The notes beneath the pieces were generated by a model that saw nothing but the letters and a program-made list of their open reading frames with translations, had not been told where the DNA came from and made no database searches. Both the position numbers and the translations under genes were made by a program. Shown here piece after piece: positions 55,971 to 64,000 of a DNA stretch of 64,000 bases; positions within the stretch are counted from its first letter, which is position 1; each line of letters begins with the position of its first letter. The stretch comes from Micropterus salmoides (lineage: Eukaryota; Chordata; Actinopteri; Centrarchiformes; Centrarchidae), in the NCBI RefSeq assembly GCF_014851395.1, contig NW_024041039.1, forward strand, positions 7,245,177-7,309,176. The letters run 5' to 3'.

Positions 55971-58900
55971 GCACACAATGTCATCATAACCAATGGAAAT
56001 TGGGGCCAAGGCTGTGAAAAACAAACACAAGTTGTATTAAACTGTAGTTTTTTCGGGATGAGCACCAACTAACAGATGATAGTGGTTGCAGTCAAATTGT
56101 CAGACTGCACATGTGGGCAGGGTTTTGTTGCCAAACTGATACCAGAAGATTGATGATCTTCTGATCCTGAGCTCACAACTTCCTCTGAGAGTCCAGTCTA
56201 GATATTTGAGCCATGTTGGTTTATAACTGTGACAGGATACCTCCACAAATGTTTGTAAAATGAGTCCTAATATAAAAGGGTATAGTTGTTGCATTTAGGC
56301 ATTACAGTAGCACTGACTCCAAAGAGTTACTGCTAAATCTCTCTGGTTGAATATTTAAGGCTTGTTTCACCTGTAATCAACAGTCACATGGTCCTGGAGT
56401 ACACCTGTACATCATTGCAGCAAGCACTGCCTGAGCCCCCTGTATTGGCACACCTGCTGCGCTAACAATGAAGAGAGGGCTGTATTATTTTTCATGTAGG
56501 GCTAAATGTGGCCTAAGGCGTATATGGTATATACGCATCTCTCAGTAATTATAATAAATGTATAACAGCTACAAAATATGAAGAGGTTTGGCTATCCACT
56601 GCTCTCCTTCTGCAAATAAAAGAGAAACCAAGGATCTTATCCTTTTATAAACACAGTATGAGATAACACAGTGCACCACAGCACTGGATCTATTCTTCTT
56701 GTACCAAAAAATGGAAGTAAATCACATACTTTCATGCTCCGATTTTTAAGGAATGAAAAGAGCCGGCGGGCCACACAGTGTGAAACATTGCATATTGTGA
56801 GAAAGCTGCAGTGTGACAATCACTGAGCAGTGTGCAGGCAACATTGCCACAGGACCAGTATATACACAGCTGCAGGACACTTGTTTCCCAGAGTTCACGG
56901 CGGCGCACTGTCATAGAGGGTACAGACATGACAGACTGCAGAGGAGAAAGAACAGATAGATGTGTGTTGTCCTTGTGTTTAAGGTTGTCTTTCCTCACGG
57001 CTATGCAGTATATTCAGACATGTACAGTATGAACGCACACGTACAAATTTAGAGCAGAAATGAGTATCATTAACCTAAATTACAACATTTTTTGAAGTGA
57101 TTGGCCAGCAGCCGGGCATCTGGTCAACATCAGAATAACCCGCTGAGAATCTCAATGTAATACTAATACTAAACATGTGTTCAGATGAACTGTTACATTA
57201 AGGGTGCCTTGATCTATTGTTGAGCAGTGTTAAAGTAAGCAACAGCACAAAACTAATAAAAAACAAACAGAACACATATTCGCTGTTCGGGTCAATCTGT
57301 TTTTTGTCAATTTTTGTAGGCCTCCAGATTGCTCAAAATTGTGTGTGGGTGGCTGAAACAGGAAGGTGGGGGTGCAGTTTACTTGATTGGTAGTTTCAAA
57401 GCGCCAGAATACTGTAGTGTGAAAGAACATTCCCTTGTGAGAAAATTGCAGCCTTATGGCAGGCTCAAAGTGGTAAATATTACATTTTTGATACTTAAGT
57501 TTATATAATATTAATGTTTTATTTGTGCAGCCTTGATTTTAGCATTATCATCCACAAGAATTACATTAGCAACAAAACATTAGGCCATAAATGAGACTGC
57601 AATAAATACATACGTTAGCAAGTTATTAAACCTAATGTTCAAACTCCAACTTTTAGCTGGATTCTTGATAACTATTTATGAATCCCATTCCCCATTTATT
57701 TTCCACCATAAACAAAGGTAGTTGACTGGCCCTTGGAGATCTTCCGACACTTGGATGGACACAAAAGTCCACATGAATCACATACAAACAAAGAGCTACT
57801 TTGAGAAAATGTTCCTTAAACAATGTCAGAGGGACAAGACTGTGCATATAAGTGAGAATATTGAATTGTATTGCGGAGGTGTTTTACAGTTGAATCAACA
57901 CCTTTCAAAAACGTTCTCAAAAACCGACTGTTATTAACCTTCATGAAGGTAGGATTTATTGCAAGACTGCTGTATTAAAATAGTTTTAGTCAGATGTACC
58001 TTATGAACTGGCAACTGAAGAAAAAACTGAAAATTTAAACATCTGATATGCTGAAACCAATGAAAGTTTTTCTCTGTTGATCAACAAATCGATTAATTGA
58101 CAAATATTTTCTGCTCTACTATTTTTATCCTTACAGTAGCATTAATTGTTTAATCGTACATTTACCACTCTGCTGAGGTCGCCAGAAAAAAAAGTCAAAT
58201 GAGAATACTTTACTTCTCAGCTCTATTTCCTGTTCCTAGTGGCCACGAGCAGTTGTTTATGCTTCACAAGATATAAACTCCTAAGATAGAAATGTTTTAC
58301 CTTGTCTAGTATAGCTCTAGCTCTAGCTAAGTGAAATAGGAGGACAAAACAGTTGTTGTTGAATATTGAGATTTCCTTCGTAAAACTAGAATGTAATTTT
58401 GGGCGGTTTTCCTTTTACAATGATGTGACTTATTCTGAGGGCATTCTTGGATAATACACTTCCAGTGGAAATAAGTGGTATGCTCTTGCCTCAATGAGCT
58501 GTATTTACAATTTTCGCAACATTTAAACAAAAAGAAAATACTCAGTGCCATATTAAACAGCTTTTTAAGATGAATGTGTTTAGCTGTTAACATGCAGGAT
58601 GCTGCCCGGAGGGGTCGTTTCTCTGTCTGTCTAGATGGAGATAAATGCCCAGTGTTGCCCAGAGAGAGGCGGGATGCTGACTGATAAAGGCTGTGTTTGG
58701 GATGAAGCTCAGCTGTTAGTGTTTACTTTAATTGTCCTGTAATCACCAGGTTTCCGGAGGAGGGAGATGTTCTCCCGCCGAGCTGCACCTGGACCCTGTT
58801 CGGACCGATTAAACCGGTGGTGGAGGAGATTCCTGTCCCAAACACAGTCCAGTCAAAACACATCAGGAAATGGGGGAGAGACAACAGTGACAGAGGTAAA

Positions 58901-59529
58901 GAAGTAAAATTATTAAGAAGCTCACAAATTCAATTTTTATAGGAGTATATTGGCAGTGCAGACATGTTTGTGAGAGAAAGAGAACTGGAGAGGTTAAAAG
59001 AAAACTGAGAAAATGTATAAATGTGTTTATGTATGTGGTAGAAAACAAACAGAGAAAGAAAACGATAAAAAATAAATTGACTGCATAATTGGATGTGCTA
59101 GATGTAGCAATTTAACATCAATAAATCATTACATGAATAATTTGAGTGTCAGTATAATTAGAGTAAACAAACTGGTCCATCACAAGAAGAATTAGTAGGC
59201 AACAACAGTCTAGCACAAGTCTCAGCTTTACCTAGTGTACATGAGGGTTAGATTTGACAGGAAATGTTAAGGCAAAAAAAATAATGGTAGCAGGGTGCTC
59301 TCATGGTGTAGACACTGTTTATCACGTTTGATCTAACTAATTCTTCTCAGTAAAGCCAGAATGAAAAATATTTTTCTGTCTTGAAACGGAATTTGTTGAA
59401 ATTGCATTGACATGGTAACCTGCGTACATTATATGTTTGGAGTTTAAGTGGTTCAAGTTGCAAGAACACCTCTGTTAGGCTGAAAAACCTTCATGAATGA
59501 TTTTGTGTTTTCCTCATGTCATGCTAGGA
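55971..59529. other. Gene-free stretch with a GC-rich 110-bp island
   Basis: No gene is assigned in about 3.5 kb. At 58745-58860 a GC- and CpG-richer island follows an acceptor-like tract (ttaattgtcctgtaatcaccag). One frame from there reads FPEEGDVLPPSCTWTLFGPI KPVVEEIPVP and beyond. I do not recognise the peptide, and no donor site is apparent. Other open frames stay under 90 codons. Confidence 0.45.
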
Positions 59530-59740
59530 ACAATGAATACAAGTTGTTGGAAAGGTAACTTCCAGTGGCATTTCAGACATGCTAGCTGTGTGGCTCTAAC
59601 AATGTTGATCACTAGGTCCAAACACCATTTTGGTCCAGGCTGAAATATCTGCTGTACACAGCGATGCTTTAAGCTGATTGCTAATACATCTCGTGAGAAA
59701 CAAGATGTTAGCATCTCAGCATGCTAACATCTTGTGTGAA
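59530..59740 (-). repeat. Teleost dispersed repeat, copy 2 (minus strand)
   Basis: Words complementary to copy 1 (14811-15385): acatgctagctgtgtggctc ta, ccattttggtccaggctgaa atatct, and gttagcatctcagcatgcta aca. The copy is truncated and diverged. Confidence 0.5.
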
Positions 59741-60404
59741 AATGTCACAGATTATTAGTTTGACAAATTAATTGAGAGACCCAGTATATTCCAGAAATGG
59801 TGAGATAGCGAGACAGAGAGGGGAGAATGGAAAAGATCAGGAGAGAGAGTTGTTACACAATCCATAATAAAGAAGGATGGGGAGGACAGAGAAATTGAAA
59901 AACCAACAGAGAGCTGGTGTTTAGAGAGAAAAAAAAATCAAGTGTGGTGGAACAGAGAGGCAGCACAAATAGACTGTGTATATGAGCCTACAGTATATAT
60001 GTGAAAAGACAAGAAAAGAAGGGGAGGAAAAAGGGGATATAAAGACAACAGAAAGACCTTGGATTATTGAAACATTACTTAAACCTGCAGAGGCTGAGCA
60101 CTGCACATTAAGAACTTCCACCAACATACAAAGATTTGTTTTGTCTGGATAGTCAGCATGTAAATACAAGGAACATCACACAAAACTATAGGTAGGTATG
60201 ATTAAAGCCCTGTCACTGTCACTGAAGGACTTTCTTTTTTGGATGAAATACTGAATAAAGTGCTGGAAGGAGACAATAGAAGGACAGTAAACTCTGAAAC
60301 AGTGCTGTAGGTAAGTGAACTTTGTAAAAGCGAGGTGAACTTCAAGCTTCGGCTCTGCACTGCATGAACTGACTTAAAGAACAACACTCTAAAAGCATCT
60401 TTGG
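59741..60404. other. Gene-free purine-rich stretch
   Basis: A-rich and GA-rich spacer (gagagag, agaaaag runs) with no gene. The passage 60225-60310 (gaaggactttcttttttgga, agacaatagaaggacagtaa) has some resemblance to the units at 61160-61745. Confidence 0.45.
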
Positions 60405-60640
60405 GTTTTCAACTAGCATTTTTTAGCCGTGCTAGCGACATGGCTCTAGGGAAGGCAATGTCGGTTGGTCAGTCAGGCCACCACTATGTAACTACTGGAT
60501 GGATTGCCATAAAACTCTGTACAGACATTCATGATCCCCAGACGATGTATCCTAATGACCTTGGAAATCCCCGGACTTTTCCTCTACCACCAGCAGCAGG
60601 TAAACATTTTCACTTATCCAGGGAAATAGCTTAACTGACA
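60405..60640 (-). repeat. Teleost dispersed repeat, copy 3 (minus strand)
   Basis: Well-preserved partial copy: ttagccgtgctagcgacatg gctctaggg, then ggcaatgtcggttggtcagt, actggatggattgccataaa, acagacattcatgatcccca g, and cctctaccaccagcagcagg. It pairs in reverse with copy 1 (14811-15385) and carries segments that copy 1 has lost. The 77-codon open frame over it is not a gene. Confidence 0.65.
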
Positions 60641-61159
60641 GACCCACATAAGCTTGGTCCAATCAGTTGTGATGCACAAATTAATTACTCAACAATCCTA
60701 CAATGTCCCCACCTCGTCAAGTTTGAAATAAGAAAAGGTCTGATGAAGGAAAAAAAAAAACAGTGAGTGTGAGTCCTCAGATTTATGTAAAAGGACTACA
60801 GTGAAAGGTTGTTAATACAAAAACCGCCAGGCTACTCTTAGAATTGATGTGATGGATGAGGTTGTCAATACTAAAATTTATGGCTGGAAATTTAAGTGTC
60901 TGAGAAGCATGTGTGTGGTGTGGGAGTGGCCTTTTATATGCAACAGTTCATCTCTGACATTTTTTCCCCCCTGTCCTCCGTTTCATGGCCATGTTCAGAC
61001 AATCACATGATTCTGGTGCTTCTGTTATAACACACTGTCAAAGAAACAACATGACATCTGAAAGCTAATTACCTTTGATAGCACCACTTTGACAGCGCCT
61101 GTCCTCCTAAAACTGAAGAAGCAGTGTGATCTGTGACATCTGCTAAGCTTGTGGAAATG
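60641..61159. other. Gene-free stretch
   Basis: No gene. It has an A10 run near 60751 and plain intergenic sequence otherwise. Confidence 0.5.
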
Positions 61160-61745
61160 TAATTGTGCTCCACTCAGTAGTACACCCAAGAGATACACTC
61201 CATAAGGTCCTTCGTAGAAGGCCAAGAGGTATTGAATGTGGAAAGAAGTAGAGCTGCTTTGGAGGTGCCAAAGGAGAAGGAAAGAGGGAATTGTGGAATT
61301 GCTGATGAGAAGGGCTTTAGCAAAGAGCTGGAATAGGAGGTAATTGCTGCAGTCAGACTGAAGGAGAAAGGAAGTGCAAGAGTGTGAGAAAGAACATGAG
61401 AATCAAAGAGAAGCTTCGAATAGAGCACTGAACAACGCAAAGGAACAGTGCAGACTTAATGTTATCTATAGAGGGCCACGTACATCACAGGTCTTGCACT
61501 AGCCCTCTGCACCGTACATGGGCTCCTGCTGCATTCCTGTATGTCACTCGTCTTACTTAATTAATTTCACTCGATATCTTCAGAGCATGAACCGAAGACA
61601 TGGACTCTGTAAGGTCCTTTGGAGTGGGTCAAGAGGCATGGTGAGAAAAATGAACTTGTGCAGCAGGAGGGCCAATAAAGATGAGGAAGGAAGACTGTTT
61701 CTATAAGAAAGAAAGAAACAGATAGAGAAAGCAGAGAAAAATACA
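61160..61745 (+). repeat. Two units of a divergent long-period repeat
   Basis: Unit one (61180-61420) contains aggtccttcgtagaaggcca agaggtatt and gggctttagcaaagagctgg. Unit two (61555-61700) contains tttcactcgatatcttcaga, ggactctgtaaggtcctttg gag and gccaataaagatgaggaagg. Between them is ggtcttgcactagccctctg. The same blocks recur at 63280-64000. The spacing of the ggtcctt block is about 407 bp here and 324 bp in the later pair. Confidence 0.55.
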
Positions 61746-63080
61746 CAGCACCTGTTTTTATAAAGTATGCTTCAATCCACCTGTTGTGGATAACTAAGAT
61801 CTAATTATCCTAATTCTTCTTCTGTAAACTCAATATGAAAGAGGAAAACTAAGAATAAAAAAGGTCACTGAAAAACATGCCACCTGTGTTTCTGCAAAAA
61901 AATGAACAAAGATAGAGATAATTATACTATGTGTGTGTGCTCCTTCTCTTTGTGTGCAATTATGATGTGAAAACCAGTGGAGGACTATGGAAGTGAAGAC
62001 CCTAGAATGTGATTGGTGTATTGCAGCTTGTGGAACTTTTGAACCAGAGACAGTTACACAAGCACCAACAACAAAACCCACGACACACTTAACGTAAAAA
62101 AGATTACAACAATATTTATAACAATAACTGTATTTTAAAAATATGTAAAATAGAAGAAAGGGAGCATGTTGCTCTCAGGAGGAGGCTGGCTAGAAGGTAC
62201 AATGGCATATCTGGCTCTGGCTGAATCTACTTTTGTCTACTGCAGAGGCACTATCCACAACCTGGAGGAGTAACTAGTATAAATGAGTGTATTAGTATAG
62301 TAGTAGTATATATCAGTATAATCTTCATTTAATAGTATACTGTAAGTATAATGTTAACAAATATAATGTCACTATATTCATTATAATTTCATGTAATAGT
62401 ATACAATATAGCTTACAATATTAATACCAGTTTTTTGTGGGTTGTTTTCATTCATTAAATCCTTCTGCAAGGAAAATGATCTACATTAGTCTTGTTTGTT
62501 GTAGAACATTAAACTATACGGTAGGTTGTAGTCTTTACTTGCTCATTAATTATTTTTCCGGTTTGCATGCATCTTCTTTTAGAGGCATATGAGAGTGAAA
62601 TGGTCACACTTAGAGCCCTGCTTGGGATGAGTTGCTATCCCAAAATAAAGTTTCAAGTGTCTTGGGGTGTGGTCATTGAGTAATGTGAGAGCCACAGGTG
62701 CCTTCAAATTAATTTAGATAGTTGCAGTGATTGGCCAGGATGTGCATGCACACCATGAAAGCCTTCCAGGAGAGTCGGAAAGTGTGTGCTGTTATCGCCA
62801 TTTGTCCATCATTGCATCTCGCCCCTCTCTGTGATGGAGAGCTTTTCACCTCGACCTTTAAGTGTGGCTTCAGAATAGGTATAAACACTTGTGCCTCAGA
62901 TATGGTTAGATGACAAGCATAATTTAGTTTGCTTCATGCATGCTGACTCGTTAAGACGGAGAGTGAGATTGCAAGGTTGACAAGCAGATTGGTGAGACAT
63001 TGGCAGGACCATCATGTAAAGAGAGCGCTGAACATGTAGCTGAAACTCTTGATTTACCAGTCAATCTAAGTTACACTTCT
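61746..63080. other. Gene-free stretch between repeat clusters
   Basis: No gene. A tagtat/agtata-rich patch lies at 62270-62410. Nothing else is recognised. Confidence 0.5.
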
Positions 63081-63084
63081 CACT

Positions 63085-63300
63085 TGTAGTCATGAGCTTT
63101 GGGCAGTGACAAGCAAGGAAATCCAGAAGGAGCTCGGAGAGAAAACTTTTACATCGAAAGGAGCTTGTGGAGGTGGTCAGGCGTCTGATTATGCTGCATC
63201 CTGTAGGACTTTCAGGCACGACCAACTGGGACGAGACCCCAGCACAGACCCAGAACACTCAGGAGGGATTACCTATTCTATCTGGCCTGGGAGTGTCAAT
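63085..63300 (+). pseudogene. Old fossil of a Rex3-like LINE C-terminus
   Basis: The text follows the order of 37740-38060: tagtcatgagctttgggcag tgac, ccagaaggagctcggaga, atcgaaaggagcttgtggag gtggtcaggc(g)tctg, tgctgcatcctgtaggac, caggcacgaccaactgggac gagaccccagcacagaccca g, gagggattacctattctatc tggcctggga. A 20-30-bp gap is present after cctgtaggac relative to the other copy. It is highly diverged with no open frame kept, so it is an older insertion of the same LINE group. The repeat unit that follows may include its tail. Confidence 0.7.
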
Positions 63301-64000
63301 CAGTATGAAGATGGAAGTGGAGGCGTCAAGCAGGGAGGCGAATAAAGATGAAGAGGAAAGTCTAAGTCACTACTTAAAGGAAGAAAGAAAAAGAGGAGAA
63401 ATATTCAGACTGCTTGTTCACATAAATATCACGTTGCCATTAACATCTTGGTGACATATTGAACAGTGGTCTTGCACTCTCCTTTGCACTGCATGCGAGG
63501 CCACACTGCATCTGTTTACAACACTACTGCCACCTAATTTTGCTTGACTGAATCTTGTGAGGATGCACCCAGGAGACTGACTCCTCAGGGTCCTTAAGAG
63601 AGAACCCAGGGGTTGTAAGCGAGGCAGAAAGTGGAACTTCTTTGGATGGGGCAAAGAAAGACAAGGCTGAAAGAGCCTTAGCAAAGAGCTGCATAGTATA
63701 TAATTGGCCAAACAGAAAAATAAAGAAGGGGAAAGGGTGTGAGAAAAGACAGTTACATGGTCATTTGCACATAAGATTGTTGACTGAATTTGTATTCTTA
63801 CAGTGATATGTCATTTTTTTTCTATGTCCCTGTGCACAGCATTTGTTGGTGTCACAAGCTTCATCTAATTAAGTTCCACTCGATATATCCTGCAAGTGAC
63901 GGACTCCACTGGGTCCTTTGGAGGAGGCCAAGTGGGATAACAGTGAGAAGGAGGTTCTTGCTTTCGAAAAGGCCTTTAGTTAGAAGCTGGGAAGCATATA
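63301..64000 (+). repeat. Divergent long-period repeat, continuing past the window end
   Basis: Blocks homologous to 61160-61745: aggcgaataaagatgaagag g (63340), ggtcttgcactctcctttgc (63459), cagggtccttaagagagaac (63586) with gccttagcaaagagctgcat (63679), and ttccactcgatatatcctgc (63874), ggactccactgggtcctttg gagg (63900). The last unit runs out of the window at 64000. Unit boundaries are uncertain and identity between units is modest. Open frames across it are chance. Confidence 0.55.

Noticed and set aside
1..64000. CRISPR arrays, bacterial operons, ribosome binding sites, tRNA or rRNA genes
   Set aside because: The sequence is vertebrate-type. The short direct repeats are microsatellites and transposon pieces, and the tRNA-like stretches are SINE heads with decayed B boxes.

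Overview
The window looks like non-coding DNA from a ray-finned fish, most likely a percomorph teleost. It is AT-rich, stop-dense on both strands, and has no recognisable host gene, exon series, rRNA or tRNA gene. What can be recognised is a dense, layered set of transposable elements of families typical of teleosts: an RTE-clade LINE of Rex3 type, L2/CR1-type LINE fragments, tRNA-headed SINEs, Tc1/mariner DNA transposons, TTAA-type and hAT-like MITEs, foldback elements and microsatellites. Species and flanking genes cannot be read from the sequence. Family names come from motif recognition, not from a database search.

Layout. 1-9.8 kb: intergenic DNA with a Tc1 transposase scrap (2.43 kb), a Tc1-derived palindromic MITE (3611-3938) nested in a LINE tail, a tRNA-type SINE (7.5 kb) and an L2-type LINE (8262-9820) that keeps both ends but has lost its middle. 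9.8-20 kb: mostly unassigned, with one copy of a dispersed repeat (14.8-15.4 kb), microsatellites and a SINE at 18.6-18.8 kb. 20.1-25.4 kb: an L2-like tail, an intact SINE with perfect target-site duplications (20476-20820), and a minus-strand L2-type LINE fossil (24.5-25.4 kb). 28.4-29.7 kb: a roughly 155-bp tandem repeat, a perfect 19-bp hairpin and the TTAA-flanked end of a MITE. 32.1-32.8 kb: a CpG-dense island. 35763-38176: a Rex3-like LINE with endonuclease, reverse transcriptase and C-terminal remnants, followed by a truncated SINE. 42.4-43.4 kb: an hAT-like MITE. 45.4-45.9 kb: a foldback element. 47.3-48.6 kb and 51.5-53.1 kb: two different dead Tc1 transposons. 49.1 and 55.8 kb: a diverged repeat pair. 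59.5-64 kb: two more copies of the 14.8-kb repeat, an old Rex3-like fossil, and a divergent repeat array running off the window end.

How the pieces relate. The SINE at 20.5 kb ends in the same sequence as the Rex3-like LINE at 38.15 kb, so that LINE family is the likely source of its mobilising enzyme. No element here encodes an intact enzyme: the Rex3 copy is frameshifted, internally deleted and has a mutated catalytic box, one Tc1 copy lacks its third catalytic residue, and the other is frameshifted. The most unusual observation is a set of very short insertions (about 16-22 bp, core tatacagtctatg). One has an exact 8-bp target duplication and disrupts a Tc1 transposase; two others have near-perfect flanking duplications.
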